Assembly: GCA_030682835.1 (NCBI GenBank)
Contig: JAUXNG010000012.1
Coordinates: 44,184 to 108,183, forward strand
DNA length: 64,000 nt
Source of the DNA: Hydrogenophaga sp.
GTDB lineage: Bacteria > Pseudomonadota > Gammaproteobacteria > Burkholderiales > Burkholderiaceae_C
Direction: 5' to 3'
In this document: piece after piece, positions 9,553 to 21,508 of the stretch
How positions within the stretch are numbered: the first letter of the stretch is position 1
How the letters are laid out: every line of letters starts with the position of its first letter
Notes under the pieces: generated by a model
Told to the model about the DNA's origin: nothing
Databases searched by the model: none
Seen by the model: the letters and a program-made list of their open reading frames with translations, nothing else
Position numbers and translations under genes: made by a program

Positions 9553-10207
9553 ATCCAGCCTCACCGCGAGCCGCTTTCCGAGCGCCCGCCGCACGTCGCA
9601 CATCGACGCCCTGAAAGCGCGCCCCCGCAAGCCGGGCGAGGCATCCTTTTTCTACCACGACCACCATTTCAAGCACGACTCGGTGAAGGTGCTGCCCGGC
9701 GAGTACTACGTCACCAACGAAGACATGATGGTGATGACGGTGCTGGGATCCTGCATCGCCGCCTGCCTGTGGGACCCCAAGGTCCGCGTCGGCGGCATGA
9801 ACCATTTCATGCTGCCCGAAGGTGGCGCCGACACCTCGGGGCGCTACGGTTCGTATGCGATGGAATTGCTGATCAACGAGATGATGAAGCTCGGCGCCCG
9901 GCGCGAGAGCATGCAGGCCAAGGTGTTTGGTGGTGGCCAGGTGATGCACACCTTCACCACCATGAACGTGGGCGAGCGCAACACCCAGTTCGTGCTGGAC
10001 TACCTCCAGACCGAGCGCATTGCCGTGATTTCCAAGGACGTGCTGGACATCCACCCGCGCAAGGTCTGCTACTTCCCCGTCACGGGCAAGGCGATGGTCA
10101 AGCGCCTGGCCCACTCGCACCCGGAAACGCTCGAAACCCAGGAACGCCGCGGCAACGCAGCCGCCGTCGCCAGCAGCACCTCGGGTGGCTCGGTCGACCT
10201 GTTTTGA
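9539..10207 (+). CDS. cheD: Chemoreceptor glutamine deamidase CheD
   Basis: VMTVLGSCIAACLWDPKVRVGGMNHFMLPEG catalytic Cys/His motif; KVFGGGQVM; C-terminus GGSVDLF; overlaps cheR end. Confidence 0.95.
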   Translation: MNAFESSLTASRFPSARRTSHIDALKARPRKPGEASFFYHDHHFKHDSVKVLPGEYYVTNEDMMVMTVLGSCIAACLWDPKVRVGGMNHFMLPEGGADTSGRYGSYAMELLINEMMKLGARRESMQAKVFGGGQVMHTFTTMNVGERNTQFVLDYLQTERIAVISKDVLDIHPRKVCYFPVTGKAMVKRLAHSHPETLETQERRGNAAAVASSTSGGSVDLF

Positions 10208-10259
10208 TCACTGGGAAGACCGGCGGATGGCCGGTCAGCGCGTCTGAAGGAGGATGAAA

Positions 10260-11354
10260 ATGTCAAAAATAAAAGTGGTGGTGGTGGACGACTCGGCGCT
10301 GGTGCGCAGCCTGCTCACCGAAATCATCAACCGCCAGCGCGACATGTGCTGCGTCGGCGCGGCCAGCGACCCGCTGGTGGCGCGCGAGATGATCCGCGAA
10401 CTCAACCCCGACGTGATCACGCTCGACGTGGAAATGCCCCGCATGGACGGACTGGAGTTCCTTTCGCGCCTGATGCGGCTGCGGCCGATGCCGGTGGTGA
10501 TGGTCTCCACTCTGACCGAACAGGGCGCCGAGATCACGCTGCGCGCACTGGAAATGGGCGCAGTGGACTTCGTGGCCAAGCCGCGCATCGGCATCAGCAG
10601 CGGCCTGAACGAACTCTCGGGTGACATCGTCGACAAGATCCGTGTGGCGGCCAGCGCCCATGTGAGCCGGCACCCAGGGCCGGCGGCCAGCACCGCGCAG
10701 ACGACCACCACACCGAGCACGCCCGCCGCGCCGCGCGCCCCGCTGCCCCGACTGTCGACCGAAAAAATCATCTGCATTGGCGCCTCGACCGGGGGCACCG
10801 AAGCGATCCGCGAGGTGCTCATGGAGATGCCGGCCGACGCGCCTGCCATCGTCATCACCCAGCACATGCCACCAGGCTTCACCACCAGTTTTGCCGCGCG
10901 GCTGAACTCGCTGTGCCGCATCCGGGTGGAAGAGGCGCGCGACGGCCAGCGCATCCTGCCCGGCCATGCCTACATCGCCCCGGGCGGGCGCCACCTGCGC
11001 ATCGACCGCAGCGGCTCCAACTACGTGGCCGTGGTCGAGGACACCGAACCGGTGAACCGCCACCGGCCTTCGGTGGAGGTGCTGTTTCGTTCCGCCGCGC
11101 GCGTGCTGGGCCCCAATGCGCTGGGCGTGATGCTCACCGGCATGGGTGCCGACGGTGCCCAGGCCATGCGCGAGATGAAAGACGCCGGCAGCTACAACTA
11201 TGTGCAGGACGAGGCCACCTGCGTGGTCTTCGGCATGCCGCGCATGGCCATCCAGAGCGGCGCGGCGCATGAAGTGCTGCCACTCAACCAGATCGCCAAC
11301 GCCCTGCTGACCCGCCTGGCCACCAGCCCGTCGGGCGTGCGCCACCGCATCTGA
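10260..11354 (+). CDS. cheB: Chemotaxis protein-glutamate methylesterase CheB
   Basis: REC + methylesterase: [56 protein letters not shown] upstream of second ATG. Confidence 0.97.
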   Translation: MSKIKVVVVDDSALVRSLLTEIINRQRDMCCVGAASDPLVAREMIRELNPDVITLDVEMPRMDGLEFLSRLMRLRPMPVVMVSTLTEQGAEITLRALEMGAVDFVAKPRIGISSGLNELSGDIVDKIRVAASAHVSRHPGPAASTAQTTTTPSTPAAPRAPLPRLSTEKIICIGASTGGTEAIREVLMEMPADAPAIVITQHMPPGFTTSFAARLNSLCRIRVEEARDGQRILPGHAYIAPGGRHLRIDRSGSNYVAVVEDTEPVNRHRPSVEVLFRSAARVLGPNALGVMLTGMGADGAQAMREMKDAGSYNYVQDEATCVVFGMPRMAIQSGAAHEVLPLNQIANALLTRLATSPSGVRHRI

Positions 11355-11413
11355 GTCTTTTCGCGGCACAGGTTTCTTTCCCTTACATTTCAACCTTCTA
11401 TCCGGAGTTTTCC

Positions 11414-11922
11414 ATGAATCCACGCCGCGCCTTCACTGCCGCCCTGCTGCTGAGCAGCTGCGTCTTTGCCGCTCCCGTCGCTCTGGCCCTTGAGGCACCC
11501 AAAGAGCGGCCCATCCTCACCGTGTCCGGCAAGATCGGCGTGAAGAACGCCGGTGAAACCGCCCGCTTCGACATGAAGATGATCGAAGCCCTGCCCCAGC
11601 ACAGCTTCACCACCCGCACCCCCTGGTTCGACAAGCCGGTGAAGTTCACCGGCCCGCTGCTGTCCGACGTGATGGCGGCTGTCAAGGCGAGCGGCACCAC
11701 GATCAGCGCCGTGGCCATCAACGACTACAAGATCACCATTCCCCTGGCGGACACCGCCAAACACAAGGTGATCGTGGCCCGTCTGCTCGACGACCAGCCC
11801 ATGGCCGTTCGCGACAAGGGGCCGCTGTTCGTGGTGTACCCGTTTGACAGTTCGGCCGAGCTGCGCAGCTCCACCTACTACGAACGCTCCATCTGGCAAC
11901 TCAAGGCACTGGAAGTTCAGTG

Positions 11923-11923
<1 letters not shown>
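11414..11923 (+). CDS. Secreted oxidoreductase molybdopterin-binding-fold protein
   Basis: Signal peptide; PILTVSGKI..FDMKMIEALPQHSF..TPWFDKPVKFTGPLLSDVM; coupled to downstream kinase (TGATG). Confidence 0.7.
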
Positions 11924-14220
<2,297 letters not shown>

Positions 14221-14266
14221 TCCGTTGGGGTTGTCGCCGGCATGCTCGGTTCCATGGCCCCAAGCA

Positions 14267-14292
14267 AAACGCCGCCCTGGCGGGCGGCGTTT
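14267..14292. terminator. Bidirectional intrinsic terminator
   Basis: AAACGCCGCCC-TGGC-GGGCGGCGTTT perfect 11-bp stem between convergent genes. Confidence 0.75.
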
Positions 14293-14348
14293 GTCCGTCA
14301 GGTACGGATGACCTGGAGGCTATCCCAACGGCCTATCAGGCCAAGGCA

Positions 14349-15083
14349 TCAGACCCGCTCACTGATGATGCTGCCGGCCTCGATCGGCGCCCGGCTGCCG
14401 TTGCCATTCTCGTCATAAGCCACCACGTCTTCCACGGCCAGGATGTCGGCGGGGGCTTCAACCGCCGCAGTGGTCTCGTCCGACGGCGGCATCACCGGCC
14501 ACGGCAGGGGTTCCAGCGGCGTCTGTGTGACGGCCGGCGGCAACAGCGGCCTGCGGTTCATCTGTGCCGCGGCGACTGCGGACAGATCGGGTGAGGTGTC
14601 GCTCTGGGTGCCTGGCACCTCGGCCGGGGCGCCGGCCAACTGGTCCAGGGCGCGCTCGACCACGGCCGCACTCGCCTGCCACACCGTGGTCAGTACCGCC
14701 TGCAGCTGCTGCTTCTGGGTGGCCGCCTCGGCCTGTTCTTCTGCCTGCTGTGCCGCTGCCAGCTCGGCCTGCTGCTGGTTTTTAAGCTGTGCTGCCGCCA
14801 CGGCGGCCTCCGGCCCGGTGCGGCTGTCGGCGCCGGCAGGCCCGTAGCTTCGAGGCAGCAGGGGTGCGGGTTCAGGGGTCGCATCGGCCTCTGCCGGCGC
14901 GGCACGGGTGGTGGGCGCCCGTGGCGCGGTGCCCTGGCCGTCTCGGCCAGCGCCGAACCCGGTTTGCGGATCGCGTCCGCTCTCGCGCACCGGCTGCACC
15001 GCCGTGACCGGCGAAACGGGCGCCACCGACGGGCCAGCCGGGGCGGGCCAGGACACGACGTGGCTGGTCGAAATGTTGATCAT
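14349..15083 (-). CDS. Hypothetical Ala/Gln/Pro-rich protein with coiled-coil segment
   Basis: MINISTSHVVSWPAPAGPSVAPVSPV...; AQLKNQQQAELAAAQQAEEQAEAATQKQQLQAVL; no family recognised. Confidence 0.65.
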   Translation of the reverse strand: MINISTSHVVSWPAPAGPSVAPVSPVTAVQPVRESGRDPQTGFGAGRDGQGTAPRAPTTRAAPAEADATPEPAPLLPRSYGPAGADSRTGPEAAVAAAQLKNQQQAELAAAQQAEEQAEAATQKQQLQAVLTTVWQASAAVVERALDQLAGAPAEVPGTQSDTSPDLSAVAAAQMNRRPLLPPAVTQTPLEPLPWPVMPPSDETTAAVEAPADILAVEDVVAYDENGNGSRAPIEAGSIISERV

Positions 15084-15202
15084 GAAGTACCCCTTGGCAC
15101 GCACCGGCACGAAACAGTTCCGGTGTTCTTGCCACTGCTTCGGCAGCCGGGGGCTGAACTTGAGGGCTGGCGTACGAAAGTTGACACCAACACCCAGCAG
15201 GA

Positions 15203-15742
15203 TCACTCAGCGGTGAATTCGCGCTCGTGCATCCAGGCGGCGTGTTTGGGCGCGCGCCGGGTCTGGTTCCACTCGTTGAGCATGTCCCACTTCACGGCGT
15301 CGAGCTTCTGCATCATCTCGGGAGAGGCGGTGTTGGCCGCCAGTTCCAGACGGTGGCCGTTGGGATCGAAGAAATAGATCGACTTGAAGATGGTGTGGTC
15401 GGTGATGCCGATCACCGGCACGCCGGCGGCTTCCAGACGGGTCTTGGTCGCTTCCAGTTCCTCCACCGAGTCCACTTCAAGCGCGATGTGCTGCACCCAC
15501 TCGGGGGTGTTGGGGTCGCGGCTCATCTCGGGTGCGTTGGGCAACTCGAAAAAGGCCAGGATGTTGCCACCGCCTGCGTCCATGAAGAGGTGCATATACG
15601 GGTCGGGTGCCTTGGTGGAAGGCACCTGGTCTTCGGCGATGGCGAGCACGAAGTTCATGTTCAGGTGCTTCTGGTACCACTCGACGGTTTCTTTTGCGTC
15701 CTTGCAGCGGTAGGCCACGTGGTGGATCTTGCGGATGGGCAT
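15203..15742 (-). CDS. VOC-family (glyoxalase/extradiol dioxygenase-like) protein
   Basis: MPIRKIHHVAYRCKDAKETVEWYQKHLNM...FFDPNGHRLELAA. Confidence 0.88.
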   Translation of the reverse strand: MPIRKIHHVAYRCKDAKETVEWYQKHLNMNFVLAIAEDQVPSTKAPDPYMHLFMDAGGGNILAFFELPNAPEMSRDPNTPEWVQHIALEVDSVEELEATKTRLEAAGVPVIGITDHTIFKSIYFFDPNGHRLELAANTASPEMMQKLDAVKWDMLNEWNQTRRAPKHAAWMHEREFTAE

Positions 15743-15767
15743 GGTGTTCTCCTCGGGGTGATGGGTT

Positions 15768-15992
15768 TCAGACGCCTGCTCGCGCGGCGGCCAGCGCTTG
15801 CTTCAGCACGGCAATGTCGCCGACCTGGTTGGCCAGCAGCAGGATCAGCTTGGCGTTGAGCAGCTGGCTCTGCTCGTCGCTCAGGTCGCGATGGGTGTCG
15901 ATCAGCGCTTCGTAGAAATCGTCGCCGGGCGTGAAGTCGCGGAAGTAGCGCTGGCCAGGTTCGGCCAGGTTGGGCTGCAGTTGCAGGGGCAT
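15768..15992 (-). CDS. DUF2783-type small protein
   Basis: DDFYEALIDTHRDLSDEQSQLLNAKLILLLANQVGDIAVLKQALAAARA; directly downstream of FAD monooxygenase. Confidence 0.75.
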   Translation of the reverse strand: MPLQLQPNLAEPGQRYFRDFTPGDDFYEALIDTHRDLSDEQSQLLNAKLILLLANQVGDIAVLKQALAAARAGV

Positions 15993-16023
15993 GGGTGTCT
16001 CCTTCAGGCGGTTCGGTGGGCGA

Positions 16024-17727
16024 TCAGGCGGCCAGGCGCTCGGCCAGCGGCTGCGGTGCCTGGGCGGTGGCGCGGTGCAGCGCGGCCTGCACGGCAGCGG
16101 CGTCAAAGGCGCGCCAGCGGGCAGCCACATGCTGATCGGGGCGGATCAGGTAGCAGGTACCGGGGCGCGCGTCCAGGCGCTGGGCCACCAGACCGTCGCG
16201 GTCGTGCAGCGTCAGTGCACCGGGCACAGAGGCACCGGCGTGGGCCGTCACCAGCACCGTCTCCACCGGAATCGCGGCACCCGCGAGTGCGGCGGCCTGG
16301 CTGCGCAGCGACGGCAAAGCCGCATCGACCTGGGCCGCACTGTCGGCGAAAGCGAGCAGCACGAAACGGTTGCCGAGCTGGTCGAGCAGCCACCCGTCGG
16401 CGCCGCTCACGGCCACCGGCGCATCGTCCAGCGGGGCACCCGGCACCATGTCGCCGGCGAAGGCGTCAACGTCGGGCGTGTTCAGTGCCGAGTGCACCAG
16501 AAAGGCGGGCACCGAAAGGCGACCCGAGTTCACCAGCTTGCGGGCAAAGGGCTGCGTGCGGGCCAGCTCCAGCGCCGCGTTGCGGAACAGCTTGCTCACC
16601 GCACTCTTGGGCGTGATGAAGTCGGTGGATCGCGTGGAGTTGCGGATGTTCTCGTCGGCCGCGTAGACGCGGTCGGCGTCGTAGGTGTCCAGCAGGCCGT
16701 CGGGCGCCAGACCCTTGATGACCAGAGCCAGCTTCCACATCAGGTCGTCGGTGTCCTGGAACCCGGAATTGGCACCGCGTGCGCCAAAGGGCGACACCTG
16801 GTGCGCCGCGTCGCCGGCAAACAGCAGATGGCCGTGGCGGAAGTTCTTCATGCGGCGGCACTGGAAGGTGTAGATGCTGGCCCACTCCAGCGTGCACTCG
16901 CGGTCATCGCCCAGCATGGCCTTGATGCGCGGCATGATGTTTTCGGGCTTCTTCTCTTCTTCGGGGTCGGCGTCCCAGCCGAGCTGGAAGTCGATGCGCC
17001 AGACGTTGTCGCTCTGCTTGTGCAGCAGCACGCTCTGGTTGGGGTGGAACGGCGGGTCGAACCAGAACCAGCGTTCGGCGGGGTAGTCGGCCTTCATCAC
17101 CACGTCGGCGATCAGGAAACGGTCTTTGAAGACGTGGCCTTCGATGTCCAGCCCCAGCTGGCGGCGCACGTTGCTGCGCGCACCGTCGGCCACCACGAGC
17201 CAGTCGGCCTCGATGTCGAAGGCGCCGTCGGGCGTTTCCAGGCTCACGCGGGCGCCGTTGTCGAGCGGCGTGACCGCGGCCACCTTGTACTTCCAGCGCA
17301 GATCCACGCCCAGCTCGGTGGCGCGTTTGACCAGTGCCTCTTCCAGGTGGTACTGCTGCAGGTTGATCATGCCGGGGCGCTTGTGGCCGGCATCGGGCAC
17401 GAGGTTGAAGCGGTAGACCTCTTCTTCCTTCATGAAGGTGCGGCCCACGTTCCAGCTCACGCCCTTCTCCACCACCGGATCGCCCACGCCCAGGCGGTCG
17501 AGGATTTCCAGCGCGCGCTTGGCGTAACAGACGGCGCGCGAGCCGAAGGACACGCTGTCGTCTTCGTCGAACAGCAGCACCTCCAGCCCTTGCAACCGGG
17601 CGTCGATGGCCGCGGCCAGGCCCACCGGACCGGCGCCAATGATGACCAGCGGCCGGCGCTGCGGGGCGCCCTGCATCAGATCGGCCGGGGGCTGATAGGG
17701 AAAGGTGGGGTAGGTGTAAGTGGCCAT
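16024..17727 (-). CDS. FAD-dependent aromatic monooxygenase (MhpA-like family)
   Basis: RRPLVIIGAGPVGLAAAIDARLQG FAD motif; GHLLFAGDAAHQVSPFGARGANSGFQDTDDLMWKLAL. Confidence 0.92.
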   Translation of the reverse strand: MATYTYPTFPYQPPADLMQGAPQRRPLVIIGAGPVGLAAAIDARLQGLEVLLFDEDDSVSFGSRAVCYAKRALEILDRLGVGDPVVEKGVSWNVGRTFMKEEEVYRFNLVPDAGHKRPGMINLQQYHLEEALVKRATELGVDLRWKYKVAAVTPLDNGARVSLETPDGAFDIEADWLVVADGARSNVRRQLGLDIEGHVFKDRFLIADVVMKADYPAERWFWFDPPFHPNQSVLLHKQSDNVWRIDFQLGWDADPEEEKKPENIMPRIKAMLGDDRECTLEWASIYTFQCRRMKNFRHGHLLFAGDAAHQVSPFGARGANSGFQDTDDLMWKLALVIKGLAPDGLLDTYDADRVYAADENIRNSTRSTDFITPKSAVSKLFRNAALELARTQPFARKLVNSGRLSVPAFLVHSALNTPDVDAFAGDMVPGAPLDDAPVAVSGADGWLLDQLGNRFVLLAFADSAAQVDAALPSLRSQAAALAGAAIPVETVLVTAHAGASVPGALTLHDRDGLVAQRLDARPGTCYLIRPDQHVAARWRAFDAAAVQAALHRATAQAPQPLAERLAA

Positions 17728-17827
17728 GGCTGAGGTGCTCCTGCGTGGTCGGCAACTGCGCGGCTATGGCGCGGCTGCGGCGGTGGGGTCAGGCGCCGAC
17801 TATAGCCAATAATTTCACATCCGTAAA

Positions 17828-17845
17828 TACGTTTCGCTAAACGTA
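17828..17845. promoter_or_regulatory. Inverted repeat upstream of monooxygenase operon
   Basis: TACGTTT-CGCT-AAACGTA, perfect 7-bp arms about 100 bp upstream of the start codon. Confidence 0.5.
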
Positions 17846-17965
17846 ATTTGCAGATGCACGCGTGCTCTCCTCGGACGTGGCTGCGCCGCGAACGGACGCG
17901 ACCAGGCCGGACCTGACATGGCCCGGCTTGAAAACAGGAAAAAAATTGGGGCGAAGCCCCCCGCG

Positions 17966-18412
17966 TCAGCTCTCTTCCGCGGGCACGCGTGGCTTGACGA
18001 GGGTGACCGGCACAGGGGAAGCCTGCACCAGTTCCTGCGAGACAGAACCCAGCATGGACGCGCGCATGCCGCCGCCGTGCGTGCTCATGATCACGGCCTG
18101 GCAACCGTGCCGCTCCAGGATCTCGACCAGCAGATGGGCCGGGTCGCCGGTGGCCATGTCCTGCTCCACCGCCAGACCGGCGGCGTTGAGCAGGGTCACG
18201 GCGGGGCGCATGAGGTCGCGGCTGGCTTCCTCGTTCACGCGCTGCAGCACGGCGGGGTCGTGCGCGGTCACCAGTTCGTACAGGTTGGCCGCTTCCTGCA
18301 CATTGGCCACCACGAAACGGGCCTTGAGCCCCGAGCCCACCAGGTGCAGGGCGTGGTGCACCGCCGCCATGGAAAATTCGGAGCCGTCGGTGGGGATGAG
18401 GATCTTGATCAT
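17966..18412 (-). CDS. Universal stress protein (UspA family)
   Basis: MIKILIPTDGSEFSMAAVHHAL...QAVIMSTHGGGMRASMLGSVSQELVQASPVPVTLV. Confidence 0.93.
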   Translation of the reverse strand: MIKILIPTDGSEFSMAAVHHALHLVGSGLKARFVVANVQEAANLYELVTAHDPAVLQRVNEEASRDLMRPAVTLLNAAGLAVEQDMATGDPAHLLVEILERHGCQAVIMSTHGGGMRASMLGSVSQELVQASPVPVTLVKPRVPAEES

Positions 18413-18431
18413 GGTGGGTCCTTGTGTCGGG

Positions 18432-18863
18432 TCAGAAAGGGCGGTCGTTGAGCACGCACCAGTAAAGCTCGATGTGCTCGGCCACTTCGATGAACTTGGT
18501 GAAACTGACCGGCTTCTCGATGTAGGAGTTCACGCCCAGGTCGTAGGCGGTTTTGAGGTCACGGTCTTCGCGTGACGAGGTGAGCATCACGACCGGAATG
18601 CGCCGGTACAGCGGGTGGTCCTTGAGTTGCTGCAGCACCTCCAGCCCGTTGATCTTGGGCATGTTGATGTCCAGCAGGATCACGGCCGGCAGGGGTTCGC
18701 CCGCATCCCAGCGGGGCAGGAAAGCCAAGGCCTCTTCACCGTCTCGTGCGATCTGGATGGTGTTGGAAAACTTCTTCTTGCTGAAGGCTCGCAAGGTGAG
18801 GTCCAGGTCCATCGGGTTGTCTTCAACCAGCAGGATGGGGGGGAGGGAAACGATGGGTTTCAT
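18432..18863 (-). CDS. Single-domain response regulator (Rcp1-like)
   Basis: PPILLVEDNPMDLDLTLRAF...AVILLDINMPKINGLEVLQQL; 4-bp overlap with kinase. Confidence 0.93.
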   Translation of the reverse strand: MKPIVSLPPILLVEDNPMDLDLTLRAFSKKKFSNTIQIARDGEEALAFLPRWDAGEPLPAVILLDINMPKINGLEVLQQLKDHPLYRRIPVVMLTSSREDRDLKTAYDLGVNSYIEKPVSFTKFIEVAEHIELYWCVLNDRPF

Positions 18864-21508
18864 GCCGGAAACTCCAGATAGAAGGTGGCGCCCTTGCCGG
18901 GCGTGCTTTCGGCCCACACCCGGCCACCCATGCGCTGGACCGCCTTGGTCACCAGCGCCAGGCCAACACCGGTGCCGGGATACTCTTCCGCCCGGTGCAG
19001 GCGCTGGAAGATGCCAAAGATGCGGTCGTGGTAATTCATGTCAAATCCGACCCCATTGTCGCGCACCCAGAGCGTGTGGTGGCCCTCTGCGGTTCGTGCG
19101 CCGATCTGCAGCATGGGCTGCGGGCTGGCGCTGCTGAACTTGATGGCGTTGCCGATCAGGTTGCGCAGCGCCAGTGCCAGCGCGTCGCGGTCGACCCGCA
19201 GCGTGATGGCTTCCAGCTGCCGATCGACCGCCGTGCCGTGACGCTCCAGATCGGCGCTGAAACCCTCCAGCACCAGTTCCACCAAGGGCGGCACGTCCAC
19301 CGCTTCATGGCCCATGCTGCGGCGCTCCAGGTGCGAGTAGTCGAGCAGGTCGGAAATGAGCTGGCTCATCAGCAGCACCCCGCGCCGGATGCGGTCCACA
19401 AACGATCGGCCGGCGTCGTCCAGCTGGGGGCCATAGTCTTCCTGCAGCAGCTGGCTGTAGCCATCGATGCCGCGCAGCGGCGCACGCAGGTCGTGCGAGA
19501 CGGTGTAGGTGAAGGCCTCCAGCTCGTGGTTGGCATCGCTGAGCTGGCGGGTGCGCTCCTGCACCCGCTGCTCCAGGGCCTCGTTGGTGCGCTTCAGGGC
19601 TTCTTCGGCCTCCTTCTCGGTGGTGACGTCCTGCACCGTGCCGGTGTAGTGGGGCGGCAGCCCTCCTGCGCGCTCGTGCCGCTGCGAGGTGGCACGAAGC
19701 CAGCGCACCGGGCCGCGTGCCGGATCGGTGCGGTAGTCGATGGCGGGCATGCGCTCACCCGCCATCATGTCGGTCAGGGCCACGCGAACCTGGTCGCGGT
19801 CTTCCGGGTGCAGGAGCTCCACGTATTCCTTGAACGCGGGCACCCCCTCGATGGGTTCGAGACCCAGGTTGCGGAACATCTGCTCCGACCACCAGCCCCG
19901 CAGGCTGGCCGGATCGTAGCTCCAGCTCCCGAGGCCGGCCATGGCCTCGGCCCGCTCCAGCCGTTCGTTCTGCTCACGCAACGCAGCGTCGGCCAGCACC
20001 CGCTCGGTGACGTCCTGCACGGTGGTGAACAGGTGTCTGAGCGAGCCATCGGCGTGGTGGACCGAGCGCACATGGATGGCGGTGTGCACCGTGCTGCCGT
20101 CCGCGCGCCGGAAGGTCTTTTCCATCTGGTAGCTGTCGCGCCGCCCGGCCACGAGATCCTCAAACAGCACCAGGTTGCGCTGAAGATCGGGCTCAGGTGT
20201 CATCTCGGCCCAGGTTTTCTGCAGCAGGGTGTCGCGCGAGTAGCCCAGGATCTCGCACAGGCGGTCATTCACCTGCAGCCAGCGCTTGTTCGCGGGTGAG
20301 GAAATCGCCATGCCGATGAAGGGCATTTCGTAGAACATGCGCACCAGGTCGGCCTGCTCGCGCGCCGCCGCCTGTGCCTCTTTACGGGCCGTGATGTCGA
20401 CCAGTATGCCGGTGATGCCCAGCACCGCGCCATCCTCCCCGCGCGTCAGGGCGGTGCGGTCGTCGACCCAGATCCAGCGCCCGTCGGCGCAGCGCAGCCG
20501 GTATTCCTGCTGGTACTCATCCGGGCCGTTGGCGAAATAGCCCGCCACCTCGTCGTGCACACGCTGGGCGTCGTCCGCGTGGATCAGCTCGCTGTAATCC
20601 CAGCGGCCTGCGAGCCAGTCTTCCTTCTGGTAGCCCCACTGCGACACCGCTTCGTTGACGAAGGCCACTGGCCACCCGGGCTCGTTGCGCCACTCGATGA
20701 CCACCACGGGCGAGCGGTTGACCACGTCGTTCAGATGCCGGATCTCGGTCTGGTCGGCCTGCAACTGGCCAGCCATCTGGTCGATCTCGGCGCCGATCAG
20801 GGCCAGTTCGTCGCGTCCCTCCAGGCCGCTGCGCGCATGCAGGCGCCCACGACCGATGGCGGCCAGCGTGAGACCCAGCTGCCGGGCGCGTCGGAACCAG
20901 ATCAGGTGCAACAGCACGGCCAGCACGGCCGCCGCGCCCAGCAGCAGCATCGCCTCGCGCAACACCTCCTTGCGCACCACCACCATGTGCTGGGCCAGGG
21001 GCAAGGCCATGTCTTCGCTGACCACGAGCCAGCGCCCGTCCTGCACCGGCACAAAAGCGGCGAGACGGTCTGCGCCGGGGAGAGCATGGACCTCGATCAC
21101 ACGAACGCCACGGGCCTGCGACTGGGCGAGCATCTCGCGCAGAAGGGCGGGCCATTCGCCCGTCAGCTCGGCAAAGGCCCGACCGATGTGCAGGCGGGAC
21201 AACGAAGCCTCCACCCGCCCCTGCGGCGAGATCAGGAAAGCGTGGTCCAGCCCATCGTGCAGGGCCAGGCTGCCCACCAGCCGGTGCAGCAGCTGGGCAT
21301 CGCCGGCGGCCGTCTCCAGGTCGAGCCGGGTCTGCTCCACGGTCAGGCGTTCGCGCAGCACGCGCACTTCCTGCTCGGCCACGCGTGCGGCCACCGAGCC
21401 CACCTGCAGGCGGTAGTTGAGGGCGGCGCCGCCCAGGGCGAGCACCACCATGAGCAGCGGCACAAGCCAGCGCCCCGGCACGCGTGTGAGCAGGCCCACC
21501 CCGCTCAT
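18860..21508 (-). CDS. Membrane PAS-domain sensor histidine kinase
   Basis: Two TMs flanking a periplasmic domain, several PAS/PAC domains, FTYTVSHDLRAPLRGIDGYSQLL, HATPase near C-terminus. Confidence 0.95.
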   Translation of the reverse strand: MSGVGLLTRVPGRWLVPLLMVVLALGGAALNYRLQVGSVAARVAEQEVRVLRERLTVEQTRLDLETAAGDAQLLHRLVGSLALHDGLDHAFLISPQGRVEASLSRLHIGRAFAELTGEWPALLREMLAQSQARGVRVIEVHALPGADRLAAFVPVQDGRWLVVSEDMALPLAQHMVVVRKEVLREAMLLLGAAAVLAVLLHLIWFRRARQLGLTLAAIGRGRLHARSGLEGRDELALIGAEIDQMAGQLQADQTEIRHLNDVVNRSPVVVIEWRNEPGWPVAFVNEAVSQWGYQKEDWLAGRWDYSELIHADDAQRVHDEVAGYFANGPDEYQQEYRLRCADGRWIWVDDRTALTRGEDGAVLGITGILVDITARKEAQAAAREQADLVRMFYEMPFIGMAISSPANKRWLQVNDRLCEILGYSRDTLLQKTWAEMTPEPDLQRNLVLFEDLVAGRRDSYQMEKTFRRADGSTVHTAIHVRSVHHADGSLRHLFTTVQDVTERVLADAALREQNERLERAEAMAGLGSWSYDPASLRGWWSEQMFRNLGLEPIEGVPAFKEYVELLHPEDRDQVRVALTDMMAGERMPAIDYRTDPARGPVRWLRATSQRHERAGGLPPHYTGTVQDVTTEKEAEEALKRTNEALEQRVQERTRQLSDANHELEAFTYTVSHDLRAPLRGIDGYSQLLQEDYGPQLDDAGRSFVDRIRRGVLLMSQLISDLLDYSHLERRSMGHEAVDVPPLVELVLEGFSADLERHGTAVDRQLEAITLRVDRDALALALRNLIGNAIKFSSASPQPMLQIGARTAEGHHTLWVRDNGVGFDMNYHDRIFGIFQRLHRAEEYPGTGVGLALVTKAVQRMGGRVWAESTPGKGATFYLEFPA

